Below, piece by piece: positions 18,221-28,615 of a stretch of DNA of 64,000 nt (its first letter is position 1; each line of letters opens with the position of its first letter). This DNA is from Halovibrio variabilis (GTDB lineage Bacteria; Pseudomonadota; Gammaproteobacteria; Pseudomonadales; Halomonadaceae): assembly GCF_007991175.1 (NCBI RefSeq), contig NZ_BJXV01000020.1, forward strand, positions 25,859-89,858, read 5' to 3'. Made by a program: the position numbers and the translations under genes. Under the pieces are notes generated by a model. It was given only the letters and a program-made list of their open reading frames with translations. It searched no databases and was not told the origin of the DNA.

Positions 18221-18888
18221 GACATGGGGCGAATAATCTGGCGCCGCGTGTCGGCATGCTGGGCGGCACCTTCGATCCCGTACATTTGGGTCATTTGCGC
18301 AGCGCGGTGGAGTTGCACGAAGCGCTGGCGCTTGATCGTTTGCACATGATACCCGCCCAGCAGCCGCCGCTCCGCGGGCGGCCTCAGGTATCAGCCCAGC
18401 AGCGTCTGGCGTTGTTGCAGGCGGGTATTGGTGACACGCCTGGGCTGCTCGCCGATGATCGCGAACTGCAGCGTGAAGGGCCTTCCTATAGCGTTGATAC
18501 GCTTACTGAGCTACGCGCTGAGTATGGAGAGCAGGCGCGCCTGGTCATGGCGATTGGATTTGACGCCTTTTTGCGGCTCGCTCAATGGCACCAGCCCGAA
18601 CGCCTGTTTGAGCTGGCCCACCTGGTGGTGATTGCCCGCCCTGGCTATAGCGATTCGTTACCTGCGGCCTTAACGGAACTGGTTGGAAAGCGTAGAGTCG
18701 ATAGCGTAGAGACGTTGATGCTAAAGCCGTTTGGCGGCTACCTAACGCTGGCGCTGCCATCATTAATGGCGATCTCGGCAACCCATATACGCCAGCGTAT
18801 AAGCGCGGGTAAAAGCGTGCGCTATTTGGTGCCGGCGCCGGTCGAGCAGGCTATTCAGCACCACGGACTTTACCAGCAGCGCGAATAG
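18217..18888 (+). CDS. nadD: Nicotinate-mononucleotide adenylyltransferase
   Basis: Enzyme of 223 residues that makes deamido-NAD from nicotinate mononucleotide and ATP. The nucleotidyltransferase motif [13 protein letters not shown] is at residues 16-28, and the C-terminal [10 protein letters not shown] carries the ISSTxxR signature. It starts in the ATGA overlap with proA and is followed by rsfS, as in the conserved nadD-rsfS-rlmH block. Confidence 0.96.
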   Translation: MRHGANNLAPRVGMLGGTFDPVHLGHLRSAVELHEALALDRLHMIPAQQPPLRGRPQVSAQQRLALLQAGIGDTPGLLADDRELQREGPSYSVDTLTELRAEYGEQARLVMAIGFDAFLRLAQWHQPERLFELAHLVVIARPGYSDSLPAALTELVGKRRVDSVETLMLKPFGGYLTLALPSLMAISATHIRQRISAGKSVRYLVPAPVEQAIQHHGLYQQRE

Positions 18889-18966
18889 CGCTGGCAGTCA
18901 GCAAAGAAGCCGTTACAATGGCCGGCTTTATTGGCCGATTACCCCATGAGGTTGTCTTTAGGAGTC

Positions 18967-19353
18967 ATGCACATCGATACATTGAAAAGCCTAGCGATTG
19001 ACGCGCTAGAAGAACTGAAAGCACGCGACATTACCCAGTTGGATGTTGCCAAATTAACCGAGGTCACCGATCTAATGCTGATCGCCAGTGGCACCTCTAC
19101 GCGCCATGTGGAAGCGATTGCCCAAAACGTGGTTGAAAAAGCCAAAGCGGCCGGTCTAGGTCCTTTAGGGGTAGAAGGTGGCGATAACGCTGACTGGGTG
19201 TTAGTCGACCTTGGCGATATTGTGGTGCACGTGATGATGCCCGAAGCGCGCGTACTCTACGACTTAGAGCGGCTATGGGCCGACCTGCCCAGTGATTCAG
19301 GCGCTATTGATGCGTCACTTGAGCGCTTCCGAGAGCGGGCCAGTATGTCATGA
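18967..19353 (+). CDS. rsfS: Ribosomal silencing factor RsfS
   Basis: Protein of about 128 residues that binds ribosomal protein uL14 and blocks subunit joining when nutrients are short. The start at 18967 fits other RsfS proteins (about five residues before the first conserved helix) and follows TAGGAG, although at a very short spacing; a TTG at 18931 or ATG at 18946 would add residues without a better ribosome site. The hallmarks GTSTRHVEAIA, GVEGGDNADWVLVDLGDIVVHVM and YDLERLW are intact. It overlaps rlmH by 4 bp. Confidence 0.95.
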   Translation: MHIDTLKSLAIDALEELKARDITQLDVAKLTEVTDLMLIASGTSTRHVEAIAQNVVEKAKAAGLGPLGVEGGDNADWVLVDLGDIVVHVMMPEARVLYDLERLWADLPSDSGAIDASLERFRERASMS

Positions 19354-19817
19354 AGATCCGGCTGTTAGCGGTCGGTACTAAAATGCCCGCCTGGGTTGAA
19401 GAGGGTGTGGAAACCTACCGCAAACGGCTCCCGCGGGATTTTAATCTCGCTATTGAAGAAATTTCGTTAGGTCAGCGCGGCAAAAATGCCGATATCGCCA
19501 AAGCCCGTGCCCAAGAAGCACAGCGCATTCGCGATAAGCTTCGCGGTGATGAATACCTTGTGGCGTTAGAAGTGAAAGGTAAGCCCTGGACTACCGAGCA
19601 GTTAGCCCAGGAAGCCGACATCTGGCGAATGACCGGTCGCGATGTTGTGTTACTGGTCGGTGGTCCCGATGGGCTTGAACCTTCGCTCTCGGCGATGGCT
19701 GAAAAGTCCTGGTCCCTTTCCCCGCTAACGCTACCTCATCCTTTGGTACGTATTATGCTGGCCGAGCAGCTTTACCGCGCTTGGACATTGCTGGTGGGAC
19801 ACCCTTATCACCGCTAA
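19350..19817 (+). CDS. rlmH: 23S rRNA pseudouridine1915 N3-methyltransferase RlmH
   Basis: SPOUT-fold methyltransferase of 155 residues that methylates pseudouridine 1915 in helix 69 of 23S rRNA. The SAM-binding knot is seen in VVLLVGGPDGL and SLSPLTLPHPLVRIMLAEQLYRAW, and the C-terminus HPYHR, which completes the active site, is intact. It lies directly after rsfS in the usual order and 89 bp before mrdA. Confidence 0.97.
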   Translation: MKIRLLAVGTKMPAWVEEGVETYRKRLPRDFNLAIEEISLGQRGKNADIAKARAQEAQRIRDKLRGDEYLVALEVKGKPWTTEQLAQEADIWRMTGRDVVLLVGGPDGLEPSLSAMAEKSWSLSPLTLPHPLVRIMLAEQLYRAWTLLVGHPYHR

Positions 19818-19906
19818 CGGCGGACTGACATGGTGAGCGATCGCTGTTGAGGACCTGCTGCGCCTTTTGTTTGATTTGATAGTTTGATTTGAGAGTCATC
19901 GTTGCC

Positions 19907-21814
19907 ATGCTCAAGCGCTCCAACACGCTAAAGAACTCCGAGCAAGAACTGCGTATTTTCCGTGTTAGAGCACTGCTCGCTGTTTTAGTCGTGTTGACCC
20001 TGTCAAGCCTCTTGATGGGACGCCTGGTTTATTTACAAGTGGTTCAGCATGATTTGTACAGTACGCGCTCGGAAAATAACCGGGTCCGCGTCGAGCCATT
20101 GCCGCCTAACCGCGGTTTAATCTACGACCGTAACGGCGTTCTGCTGGCGGAAAACCGGCCGACCTATAACCTGACCATCGTGCGCGAGCGGGTCGATGAT
20201 CTCGACGAAACCCTGGCGCTATTGATCGAGCTGCTTGAACTGCCTGAGGAAGAAATTGAGGCCTTCAACATCCGCTCACGCCAGCGCCAGCGCCCCTTTC
20301 AGCCGGCACTCCTGACGAGCGACCTGAGCGAAGATCAAATTGCCCGCTTAGCGGTCAATCGTCATCGCCTGCCTGGTGTTGAAGTAGAAGCTCAGCCGCT
20401 ACGTTTCTACCCCGATGCTGAAATCATGGCGCATACGCTGGGTTATGTCGGCCGTATTAATGCAGAAGAGATGAAAACGCTGGATGCGGGCCGCTACGCA
20501 GGCACCCATTTTATTGGTAAAACCGGCATCGAACGCTTCTACGAAGAAGCGTTACACGGCCAAGCCGGTTTACGTAAAGTAGAAACCAATGCTCGCGGTC
20601 GGGTATTGCGCGAGCTGGGGCGCACTGATCCGGTGCCGGGGGAGAACCTGACCTTAACGCTGGACAAGTCGCTGCAAACGCTGGCTTACGAACTGCTTGA
20701 CGGTCGTCGCGGCTCTATTGTGGCCATCGCGCCAGCCACGGGTGAAATCCTTGCCATGGTATCGACGCCTGGGTTTGACAGTAATCAGTTTGTCACGGGT
20801 ATTGATGTTGCTTCCTACCGCGATTTGCAGCAAGACCTTGATCTGCCTCTGTTTAACCGCGCGACACGCGGTCGCTATCCGCCCGGCTCTACGATTAAGC
20901 CCTTTCTCGCTTTAGCCGGTTTGGTGGAGGGCGTTATTACCCCTGATAGCACTATTAATGATCCCGGGTATTACCAATTGCCTAACGATTCCCGCCGCTA
21001 TCGCAACTGGTTGCGTTGGGGGCACGGGCGAGTAGATTTAGAGCGAGCGTTAGCGGTATCTAATAACACCTATTTTTATACCCTTGCGCATGATTTGGGC
21101 ATTGATGATTTGCATGATCAAATGAGCAATTTTGGCTTTGGTCAACGCGTTGCCCACGACGTACAGGGTGAAAGTGGCGCGTTAATGCCCTCGCGTGATT
21201 GGAAGCGTGGGCGCTTCAATCAGCCTTGGTATCCCGGCGAAACGCTATCGGTGGGCATTGGCCAAGGCTATTGGCAAGTAACGCCGTTGCAGCTGGCTAG
21301 CGCCACGGCGACGCTGGCCAATCGGGGTCATTGGGTCAAGCCAAGGCTGGCTCACAAAATTGGCGATACGCCTGTCGCTCAAGATTTACCCGATAGCTTA
21401 GACGATATCCAGCTCACCAATGACAGCTGGTGGGACCGCGTTTTCAGTGGTATGGAGAAAGTTCTTAGTGGCAGTGAAGGAACGGCACGGCGAACAGGCG
21501 TTGGCCTGGAATACCGTATGGGCGGGAAGTCAGGCACGGCTCAAGTATTCTCACTGGGCCAGGATCAGCGCTATAACGCCGATGAGTTAGAAGAGCGGCT
21601 GCGCGATCATGCTCTGTTCATTGGCTTTGCACCCCTGGAAGATCCCCAGATTGCCGTCTCCGTGATTGTCGAAAACGCCGGGGGCGGTAGTACCCATGCG
21701 GCACATTTGGCGCGAGCCATGACGGATGCCTGGCTATTGGAAGACGATGCGCCTGACGTAGAGGAAGTACGCGAAGTGTTAGAAGAAGATGATGCCAACG
21801 TGGAGGGTAACTAA
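19907..21814 (+). CDS. mrdA: Penicillin-binding protein 2 (elongation transpeptidase)
   Basis: Transpeptidase of about 635 residues of the Rod elongasome. The ATG at 19907 is taken as the start, since the frame upstream offers only a TTG. One N-terminal membrane helix (about 22-46) is followed by the pedestal domain with NRGLIYDRNG and then the penicillin-binding domain. Its catalytic Ser328 is in GSTIKPF, the second motif is SNN in AVSNNTYFY, and KSGTAQ is the third. SNN replaces the SxD often seen in this class. It partners RodA, encoded 3 bp downstream. Confidence 0.96.
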   Translation: MLKRSNTLKNSEQELRIFRVRALLAVLVVLTLSSLLMGRLVYLQVVQHDLYSTRSENNRVRVEPLPPNRGLIYDRNGVLLAENRPTYNLTIVRERVDDLDETLALLIELLELPEEEIEAFNIRSRQRQRPFQPALLTSDLSEDQIARLAVNRHRLPGVEVEAQPLRFYPDAEIMAHTLGYVGRINAEEMKTLDAGRYAGTHFIGKTGIERFYEEALHGQAGLRKVETNARGRVLRELGRTDPVPGENLTLTLDKSLQTLAYELLDGRRGSIVAIAPATGEILAMVSTPGFDSNQFVTGIDVASYRDLQQDLDLPLFNRATRGRYPPGSTIKPFLALAGLVEGVITPDSTINDPGYYQLPNDSRRYRNWLRWGHGRVDLERALAVSNNTYFYTLAHDLGIDDLHDQMSNFGFGQRVAHDVQGESGALMPSRDWKRGRFNQPWYPGETLSVGIGQGYWQVTPLQLASATATLANRGHWVKPRLAHKIGDTPVAQDLPDSLDDIQLTNDSWWDRVFSGMEKVLSGSEGTARRTGVGLEYRMGGKSGTAQVFSLGQDQRYNADELEERLRDHALFIGFAPLEDPQIAVSVIVENAGGGSTHAAHLARAMTDAWLLEDDAPDVEEVREVLEEDDANVEGN

Positions 21815-21817
21815 ACC

Positions 21818-22978
21818 ATGCCGTGGCATTATATAGCCCGTTCAATGCGTGGCCACCCTGTCCGTCCACCCGAAAGCGGGATTGCGCGGCGTAAAAGTAT
21901 TTGGGAGCGCATCCACCTCGACCCCTGGCTGCTTGGCTTATTGTTAGTGCTGATGGGCGGGGGCTTGATCGTTTTGTACAGCGCGTCCGGTCAGTCTATG
22001 GATGCGGTCATTGCCCAGGGCGTGCGTTTTTGTATTGCTATAGTGGTGATGGTGATTATTGCCCAATTTTCGCCCTCCACGTTTTTACGCTGGGCTCCGC
22101 TGGCCTACGGCGTAGGCGTTGCCATGCTGATTGCCGTTGATGTGGTGGGCGATGTGGGGATGGGGGCGAAACGGTGGTTGGAAATACCTGGCGTGATTCG
22201 TTTTCAGCCTTCAGAAATGATGAAACTCGCGGCCCCATTGATGGTGGCGGCTTATCTTAATCGTTGCGAATTGCCGCCACGGCTGCGCGATATCGTGGTG
22301 TGTCTAGTGCTGATTGGCGTACCCGTAGTGCTGACCGCGATTCAGCCTGATTTGGGTACGTCGCTGCTGGTGTCCAGTGCCGCGCTGATCGTGGTGTTAT
22401 TAGCAGGCTTGTCATGGCGCTTAATCGGGTTTATCAGCGCGCTGGGGGCGGCGGGTATACCGCTGCTCTGGATGAATATGCATAACTATCAGCGTCAGCG
22501 CGTGTTGACTTTTTTAAATCCCGAAAGCGATCCATTGGGGGCAGGGTGGAACATTATCCAGTCGACCACTGCAATCGGGAGTGGTGGGATATGGGGTAAA
22601 GGTTGGCTTCAGGGTACCCAGTCGCAGCTGGAGTTTTTACCTGAACGGCATACGGATTTTATTATTGCCGTACTCGGTGAAGAGTTCGGCCTCATCGGTA
22701 TGCTGGTGCTATTAGGCGTTTATTTATTAATCGTCAGCCGTGGCTTATGGATGGCGAGTACCGCGCAAGATACCTTTGGTCGTCTGGTGGCAGGCAGTAT
22801 TATTTTAACGTTTTTTATCTATGTGTTTGTCAATATGGGTATGGTGAGTGGCATCCTGCCCGTCGTTGGCGTGCCACTGCCGTTAGTGAGTTATGGCGGT
22901 ACCTCAAGCGTGACCTTGTTAGCCGGTTTCGGTATTCTCATGTCGATACATGCCCACCGTCGGCTGCTGTCGCGTTAG
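21818..22978 (+). CDS. rodA: Peptidoglycan polymerase RodA
   Basis: SEDS-family glycosyltransferase of 386 residues with ten membrane helices, which polymerises lipid II together with PBP2. Family marks are WERIHLDPWLL, RFQPSEMMKLAAPL, the catalytic Asp in AIQPDLGTSLL, and PLPLVSYGGTS near the end. The start at 21818 is 3 bp after mrdA and is preceded by GGAGGG; an ATG at 21845 is an alternative that would still leave the first helix whole. Confidence 0.96.
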   Translation: MPWHYIARSMRGHPVRPPESGIARRKSIWERIHLDPWLLGLLLVLMGGGLIVLYSASGQSMDAVIAQGVRFCIAIVVMVIIAQFSPSTFLRWAPLAYGVGVAMLIAVDVVGDVGMGAKRWLEIPGVIRFQPSEMMKLAAPLMVAAYLNRCELPPRLRDIVVCLVLIGVPVVLTAIQPDLGTSLLVSSAALIVVLLAGLSWRLIGFISALGAAGIPLLWMNMHNYQRQRVLTFLNPESDPLGAGWNIIQSTTAIGSGGIWGKGWLQGTQSQLEFLPERHTDFIIAVLGEEFGLIGMLVLLGVYLLIVSRGLWMASTAQDTFGRLVAGSIILTFFIYVFVNMGMVSGILPVVGVPLPLVSYGGTSSVTLLAGFGILMSIHAHRRLLSR

Positions 22979-23054
22979 GGTAACGTGCTTGATTAGTGCG
23001 CTTGTCGCTCGGGAATGGACGATGTTGGCATACAGTTCAAGGAGTGGAGAGTTA

Positions 23055-24104
23055 ATGAACAGGGTTCAGAGTAAGACAAGCCGCTACTTGTTGGCAGCGT
23101 TGATGTGCTGGGCAACGCCCGCAGCGTTTGCTGATTCGCCATCATCGAATTCGCCGCCACACGTTGATCCTCAACAAAATGCTGATAGCCAGGCTCTGAT
23201 GGACGAGCTGGTAGAGCAGGGAATGCCGCAAGCGTGGCTGGAAGAGGCGCTTGGGCGGGCGAGTTATACCCAAAGCGTGTTAGACGCTATGGAGGGAGCC
23301 GCCGAGCGGCGACTTCGTTGGCATGAGTACCGCGATATTTTTATCACCCAGCAGCGTATTGAGGAAGGCGTAGCGTTTATAGACGCCCATGCCGACGCCT
23401 TGGCTCGAGCCGAAAGTACCTACGGCGTGCCAGCGGAAGTTATTACCGCCATCATCGGGGTGGAGACCTACTACGGTCGGCATAAAGGCCAGCATCGCGT
23501 ACTGGATTCGCTGGCCACGCTAGCGTTTTATCACCCGTCGAGAGGGGCATTTTTTCGCGGCGAGCTGGCGGCATTTTTACGTATAGCGTACGAGCAGCAG
23601 GTCGACCCTACCCAGCTACAGGGTTCGTATGCGGGCGCTATGGGGTATCCGCAATTTATTCCCACCAGCTATCAAGCCTACGCCGTCGATTTTGACGACG
23701 ACGGCCTGCGTGACCTCTGGGAAAACCCGGTTGACGCCATCGGCAGTGTCGCTAACTACTTTGCTGAGCATGGTTGGAAACTGGGCGGGGCTATTTATCA
23801 TCAGGCCAGTGGCCCAGCGGTATTGCCGGAAGACCTGTCATTTAATCAAATAACGCCACCTGAGATGAGCGTTGCTCAGCTAGCGGCCCATGGGCTTACG
23901 CCCAATGAGCCGCTCGATAACGAATTGCTTGTGATGCCGCTGGCACTTGAATTTGCCGATGGTGAAACTCGCTACCGTCTTGGCGAGTATAATTTTTACG
24001 TCATTACCCGCTACAACCATAGCCATCTTTATGCCATGGCGGTAGCCGAGTTGGCAGAGGCGATTGCCGAATTGCACCATGAGCTACATGAGGATGAGGC
24101 ATGA
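23055..24104 (+). CDS. mltB: Lytic murein transglycosylase B
   Basis: Enzyme of about 349 residues that cuts glycan strands with 1,6-anhydro ends. The ATG at 23055 with GGAG upstream and the following signal peptide (SRYLLAALMCWATPAAFA) fix the start; the open frame further left is not needed. The catalytic Glu is in GVETYYGRHKG (about residue 137), and YAGAMGYPQFIPTSY is the family signature. No clear lipobox is seen, so it may be soluble in the periplasm rather than a lipoprotein as in E. coli. It overlaps rlpA by 4 bp. Confidence 0.94.
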   Translation: MNRVQSKTSRYLLAALMCWATPAAFADSPSSNSPPHVDPQQNADSQALMDELVEQGMPQAWLEEALGRASYTQSVLDAMEGAAERRLRWHEYRDIFITQQRIEEGVAFIDAHADALARAESTYGVPAEVITAIIGVETYYGRHKGQHRVLDSLATLAFYHPSRGAFFRGELAAFLRIAYEQQVDPTQLQGSYAGAMGYPQFIPTSYQAYAVDFDDDGLRDLWENPVDAIGSVANYFAEHGWKLGGAIYHQASGPAVLPEDLSFNQITPPEMSVAQLAAHGLTPNEPLDNELLVMPLALEFADGETRYRLGEYNFYVITRYNHSHLYAMAVAELAEAIAELHHELHEDEA

Positions 24105-25036
24105 AAAGCAAACTGATGACGACCCAGCGGGCGGTCGGTGTGATTGCCGTGTTAGCGCTGGTCAGCGGCTGTGCCAGCCATGCCCCCCGGCGGGTCGACG
24201 TGCCCGATTCTACTCATCAAGCTGCAGCTCCCGCTACTCCTGCCGCTGGCACCAGTGGCGGCCGCTATGCCATGAGTGGTGATGCCTACCCGCTGGAGCC
24301 ACCGGATGTGACCAAAGTGCCTGACGCCGTGCCTCGTATTGAGCCGCCTTCCCGAGCGGGCAACCGCTCTAGCTATGAAGTGTGGGGAAAAACCTACCAC
24401 GTACTGCCTGATGCAACCGGTTACGAAAAACAGGGGACGGCGTCTTGGTACGGTGAAAAGTTTCATGGCTACGCTACCTCAAACGGTGAAATCTACGACA
24501 TGTATAAAATGTCGGCCGCACACCGTTCGCTGCCGCTGCCCACCTTCGCACGGGTGACCAGCTTGGATAACGGGCGCTCGGTGATTGTCAGGGTAAATGA
24601 CCGGGGGCCGTTTCATAGCGACCGTGAAATAGACCTTTCCTACGCGGCGGCGTCGCGGCTGGGGTTTCTTGATAACGGCACCGGACGGGTTAAGGTTGAA
24701 GCGATCAATCCTGAGCAGTGGCTGGCACGCCAAGTCGGTGGTGAGGCGCCCGCACAAGCGCCAACGCCTGGCCCTTCAGCGGGTGAGGTGACGTCGTCGC
24801 CATCAGGCAGCGATGCAACGGGTGCGGTTTATCTACAAATTGCGGCCCTGGGCAATCCTGACGGTGCGCAAGCGCTGCAGCAGCGCTTAGAGGATGCTCA
24901 GCCACACGCCGTGCGAGTTGTCAGTGACACCGACATCTATCGTGTCCAAGTCGGCCCCCTCAATCCTGGGCAAGCGTCAACGGCACGCGAAACACTGCGA
25001 CAAGCAGGGTTCCCCCAGGCTTTTGTTGTGCGATAA
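24101..25036 (+). CDS. rlpA: Septal ring lytic transglycosylase/lipoprotein RlpA
   Basis: Outer-membrane lipoprotein of 311 residues with lipobox LVSGC near residue 25. The double-psi beta-barrel (about 105-200) shows GTASWYGEKFHGYATSNGE and VNDRGPFHSDREIDLS, including the acidic residue used for cutting stem-free glycans. The last 75 residues are a SPOR domain (VYLQIAALGNPDGAQAL) that binds denuded glycan at the septum. The linker is rich in Pro and Ala. Its place after mltB suggests shared glycan trimming. Confidence 0.95.
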   Translation: MKSKLMTTQRAVGVIAVLALVSGCASHAPRRVDVPDSTHQAAAPATPAAGTSGGRYAMSGDAYPLEPPDVTKVPDAVPRIEPPSRAGNRSSYEVWGKTYHVLPDATGYEKQGTASWYGEKFHGYATSNGEIYDMYKMSAAHRSLPLPTFARVTSLDNGRSVIVRVNDRGPFHSDREIDLSYAAASRLGFLDNGTGRVKVEAINPEQWLARQVGGEAPAQAPTPGPSAGEVTSSPSGSDATGAVYLQIAALGNPDGAQALQQRLEDAQPHAVRVVSDTDIYRVQVGPLNPGQASTARETLRQAGFPQAFVVR

Positions 25037-25136
25037 TTCATCCCCCCTAATATATTTCTTGTGGCGCGTCTTACACGCCGCTGTATTTTACAAATAAGCT
25101 TTGCAAGTAAGCTTTCAAGTAAGTGAGACTGACGTT

Positions 25137-26336
25137 ATGAACGTGTTTACATCCATTGGTCGCTCGGCACGCCTATGCTTTTTTGCTGCCATGGTGACGG
25201 TCGCTGCCCCGGCGTCCGCTCAGGTGATCCCACAGCCGCAAACGATAATTCCTGCAGCCCCCCAGCTAGCGGCGAGTTCCTGGATACTCATGGATGCGAA
25301 CAGTGGGCGCATTCTCGCTGAGCATAACTCGGATGAGCGCCTTCCCCCAGCAAGCCTGACCAAGCTGATGACCGCGTATTTGGTCGAGCGTGAGCTGGAT
25401 CGTGGCACCATTAATCTCGATGATATGATCAACATTAGCGAGAATGCCTGGCGCACCGGCGGCTCGAAAATGTTTATTGAGGTGGGCGATCAAGTGTCAG
25501 TGGATGATCTCCTCCATGGCATCATCATCGTGTCGGGTAACGATGCCAGCGTGGCCATGGCCGAGCACTTGGCGGGTGGCGAGGCGCCGTTTGCAGATCT
25601 GATGAATCAGCATGCCACGCGACTGGGCATGAATAACACCAATTTCCAGAACGCTACCGGTTTGCCGGGCGAAAATCACTACTCAACTGCCCACGATATG
25701 GCACGGTTATCGCAGCACATCATTAATGATTACCCCGATCACTACGAAATTTACTCCCATCGGACCTTCTCTTATGGCGGTATTGATCAGCCTAATCGCA
25801 ATCGCTTGCTGTGGCGCGACCCGTCGGTCGATGGCCTAAAAACCGGCTGGACCACAGAGGCCGGTTACTGTCTGGTATCATCGGCTAAGCGTGATGATAT
25901 GCGCTTGATTTCAGTGGTCATGGGCACCGGCTCTGATGAGGCGCGGGCTCAAGAAACCCAAAAGCTGCTCAGCTACGGTTTCCGCTTTTTCGAAACCATG
26001 AAGCTCTACGAACGTGGGGCTGTACTGGCAACGCCACGCGTTTGGGGGGGGGATATCAACGAGCTGCGGGTGGGCGTTGATGAAGAAGTCTTTATGACCC
26101 TGCCGCGTAACCGCAATGAAGAGCTTCGCGCGCGCCTCAACCTTAACCCGGATCTACAGGCGCCGGTTGCTGTCGGCGACGAGGTCGGTACCCTGGAAGT
26201 GCATCTAGGCGACGAGGTGGTCGGTGAGCGTCGTTTGGTAGCCCTTGAAAACATTGAAGAGGGCGGCTTGTTCAAGCGTCTTTTTGATCAGGTGCAGCGC
26301 TTTTTTAGTAATTTGATTAGTCGTTTTACGGATTAA
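25137..26336 (+). CDS. dacA: D-alanyl-D-alanine carboxypeptidase (PBP5/6 type)
   Basis: Enzyme of about 399 residues that removes the last D-Ala from pentapeptides. The ATG at 25137 starts a signal peptide cut after APASA; the frame continues left only to a TTG. The motifs are SLTKL (Ser about residue 72), SGNDAS and KTGWT. Residues after 380 (FKRLFDQVQRFFSNLIS) form the amphipathic membrane anchor typical of PBP5. It follows rlpA by 100 bp, so it may have its own promoter. Confidence 0.95.
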   Translation: MNVFTSIGRSARLCFFAAMVTVAAPASAQVIPQPQTIIPAAPQLAASSWILMDANSGRILAEHNSDERLPPASLTKLMTAYLVERELDRGTINLDDMINISENAWRTGGSKMFIEVGDQVSVDDLLHGIIIVSGNDASVAMAEHLAGGEAPFADLMNQHATRLGMNNTNFQNATGLPGENHYSTAHDMARLSQHIINDYPDHYEIYSHRTFSYGGIDQPNRNRLLWRDPSVDGLKTGWTTEAGYCLVSSAKRDDMRLISVVMGTGSDEARAQETQKLLSYGFRFFETMKLYERGAVLATPRVWGGDINELRVGVDEEVFMTLPRNRNEELRARLNLNPDLQAPVAVGDEVGTLEVHLGDEVVGERRLVALENIEEGGLFKRLFDQVQRFFSNLISRFTD

Positions 26337-26413
26337 TCAGTCCTTAATCACCGTACCCTGATTGGCTCCCATGTGTGCCTGTCAGGTACGCAGTTTCGAA
26401 AAATAGGTTTGCC

Positions 26414-26725
26414 ATGAAAAAAAATGCTCCTCAAGGCTTGCGCGATTTGCGCCAGCCGACGGTGCAAGCACCGCCTAAAATCACCTTTCCCTGTGATTAT
26501 TCGTTAAAAATCGTTGGTGATGCCGCCGAGGATTTTCCGGCCTGCGTGTGCCAAGTGATCGTGCGCCATGCGCCCGATTTCGATGCCACCACGATGCAGG
26601 TGGTTGATAGTCGCAACGGACGTTTTCAATCGGTACGTGTCGTTATCAGGGCAACCGGCGAGGGGCACATTAAGGGGCTGTTTGACGATCTTAAGGCCAC
26701 GGGTCGTGTTCACATGGTGGTGTAA
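26414..26725 (+). CDS. ybeD: YbeD (DUF493) family protein
   Basis: Small cytoplasmic protein of 103 residues with the DUF493 ferredoxin-like fold: the [11 protein letters not shown] strand, a long helix, and [14 protein letters not shown] followed by the C-terminal helix and HMVV. The ATG at 26414 is preferred to upstream GTG codons. It lies between dacA and lipB, as in E. coli, and probably has a link to lipoate or related metabolism, but no reaction is known. The 2 bp to lipB implies co-transcription. Confidence 0.93.
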   Translation: MKKNAPQGLRDLRQPTVQAPPKITFPCDYSLKIVGDAAEDFPACVCQVIVRHAPDFDATTMQVVDSRNGRFQSVRVVIRATGEGHIKGLFDDLKATGRVHMVV

Positions 26726-26727
26726 TC

Positions 26728-27390
26728 GTGAACGACTCAGTGCCCATAGAGTTACACAATTTGGGTCGCCAAGCGTATGTTCCCGTATGGGAGGCGATGC
26801 GCGCCCTGACTGATAACCGCGATCCACACACGCCGGATCAGTTCTGGCTAGTTGAGCATGACCCGGTGTTTACCCAAGGGCAGGCGGGTAAGCCCGAACA
26901 TTTACTCATGCCAGGCGATATCCCAGTGGTGCATGTGGATCGTGGTGGGCAAGTCACCTACCACGGCCCTGGGCAAGTGGTGCTTTATCCGCTGTTGGAT
27001 GTGCGGCGTGGCAAAATTGGCGTACGCCACTTAGTCACCGCTCTCGAAAACGCAGTGATTGAGGTGTTGAGTAGCTATGGGGTGAGCGCACGAGCACGCC
27101 CCGATGCCCCCGGTGTTTATGTGGTGACAGCGCTGGGTGAGGCTAAGATTGCCTCGCTGGGGTTGCGTATTCGGCGGGGGGCAAGCTTTCACGGCGTGGC
27201 ATTAAACGTCGACGGCGATCTAGCGCCTTTTTTGCGTATTAACCCCTGCGGCTATGCGGATATGCCGATGGCAAAGCTGGCTGATTTTGTTTCAATACCT
27301 AGCGATCATCAGGTAGGTGAGCAGCTTGCCAATGTGCTAGCCGCACAGTTAAGCCGTCATTTGGTGCGTGTTGATCGCTCGCCGCTATAA
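26728..27390 (+). CDS. lipB: Lipoyl(octanoyl) transferase LipB
   Basis: Acyltransferase of 220 residues that moves octanoate from acyl carrier protein to lipoyl domains. Motifs are [12 protein letters not shown], the active-site Lys in [13 protein letters not shown] and Cys in NPCGYADM. It starts with GTG two bases after ybeD. lipA, which inserts the sulphur atoms, faces it from the opposite strand. Confidence 0.96.
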   Translation: MNDSVPIELHNLGRQAYVPVWEAMRALTDNRDPHTPDQFWLVEHDPVFTQGQAGKPEHLLMPGDIPVVHVDRGGQVTYHGPGQVVLYPLLDVRRGKIGVRHLVTALENAVIEVLSSYGVSARARPDAPGVYVVTALGEAKIASLGLRIRRGASFHGVALNVDGDLAPFLRINPCGYADMPMAKLADFVSIPSDHQVGEQLANVLAAQLSRHLVRVDRSPL

Positions 27391-27400
27391 CTCGCCACTA

Positions 27401-27425
27401 TAAAAAGGGAGCCATCAGCTCCCTT
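27401..27425 (-). terminator. Terminator read by lipA
   Basis: The stem aagggagc/gctccctt (27405-27412 and 27418-27425, loop catca) is followed on the minus strand by tttta. It lies 132 bp past lipA. On the plus strand it is not followed by T, so it serves the minus strand. A second hairpin, ACTCTGGTAGAG/CTCTAC-a-CAGAGT, is at 27482-27510. Confidence 0.55.
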
Positions 27426-27556
27426 ACGGTAGTCAGGCTGGTAGCCTGAGAAGTCGCGAGCTAAAGCTACCTCCCACTCCCACTCTGGTAGAGATAACTC
27501 TACACAGAGTGACGAAGCGCCATTTCAGTGGGCTCTATAAAGCGTTAGAGCTATGC

Positions 27557-28615
27557 TTAGCCTACGTTTAATGCCGGGATAAGGTCAGGGTTTGCTTCCT
27601 GCTGCTGGCCAGGGACCGCGGCAGGTGAGGCAAGCCCCAGGTTGTTTTTCTCGAACACGCGGTCAGCGCGATAGCTGGAGCGCACTAACGGGCCCGAAGG
27701 GACTTCCATAAAGCCTTTTTCCAGGCCAATCACGCGATAGCGATCAAACTCTTCAGGCGTTACCCAACGCTCAACCGCCAGGTGGTTCTTGGTTGGCCGT
27801 AAGTACTGCCCGAGGGTGACGATATCCACGCCAATTTCGCGAAGGTCGTCAAAGGTTTGCAAGATTTCTTCGTCGGTCTCGCCCAGCCCCAGCATGATAC
27901 TGGTTTTGGTGATGATATCGGGGCGGTAGCGTTTAGCGTGGGCAAGTACATCAAGGGTTTTGCGATATCCCGCCCGCCGATCGCGTACGCGTCCGGTTAG
28001 CCGTTCAACGGTTTCAACGTTTTGAGCAAATACCTGCAAACCAGAATCGACGACCCGTTCAATCGCCGTGGTTTCGCCATCAAAGTCGGGGGTTAAGGCT
28101 TCCACTACCACATCGGGCGTGCGCGTTTTAATCGCGCGAATGCAGTTGGCGTAATGCGTGGCACCGCCATCGTCAAGGTCGTCACGGTCTACCGAGGTCA
28201 AGACGATGTAGCGCAACCCCATTAATTCGACCGACTTGGCGGTGTTTTCGGGTTCGTCATGGTCTAACCAGCCCTGCGGGTTGCCGGTGTCGACGGCGCA
28301 AAACTGGCAGGCGCGCGTACAGACGGAGCCCATGAGCATGATGGTCGCCGTGCCGTTGCTCCAACACTCGCCCATATTGGGACAATGGGATTCAGCGCAA
28401 ACGGTGCTTAGACGGTGCGTGGCGACATTTTTCTTAACCGCTTCAAAGCGCTCGCCGCCTGGGATCTGTGCTCGAAGCCACTTCGGCTTGCGCTCAAGAG
28501 ACGGGGCCTCTGCCTGCTCTTTGCGCTGCTTCATACCATCTTTAATCACCGTCATGCCATGTTCGTTGCGGAATTTTTCACCGCTAGACACGCGCTGCGA
28601 GGGATTATTGCTCAT
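27557..28615 (-). CDS. lipA: Lipoyl synthase
   Basis: Radical-SAM enzyme of 352 residues that adds two sulphur atoms to the octanoyl group. It has both iron-sulphur clusters: the auxiliary [12 protein letters not shown] and the radical-[11 protein letters not shown]. The C-terminal RSSYRA carries the conserved Ser that ligates the auxiliary cluster. The N-terminus is longer than in E. coli by about 30 residues. It is convergent with lipB rather than next to it on the same strand, as in many gammaproteobacteria. Confidence 0.96.
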   Translation of the reverse strand: MSNNPSQRVSSGEKFRNEHGMTVIKDGMKQRKEQAEAPSLERKPKWLRAQIPGGERFEAVKKNVATHRLSTVCAESHCPNMGECWSNGTATIMLMGSVCTRACQFCAVDTGNPQGWLDHDEPENTAKSVELMGLRYIVLTSVDRDDLDDGGATHYANCIRAIKTRTPDVVVEALTPDFDGETTAIERVVDSGLQVFAQNVETVERLTGRVRDRRAGYRKTLDVLAHAKRYRPDIITKTSIMLGLGETDEEILQTFDDLREIGVDIVTLGQYLRPTKNHLAVERWVTPEEFDRYRVIGLEKGFMEVPSGPLVRSSYRADRVFEKNNLGLASPAAVPGQQQEANPDLIPALNVG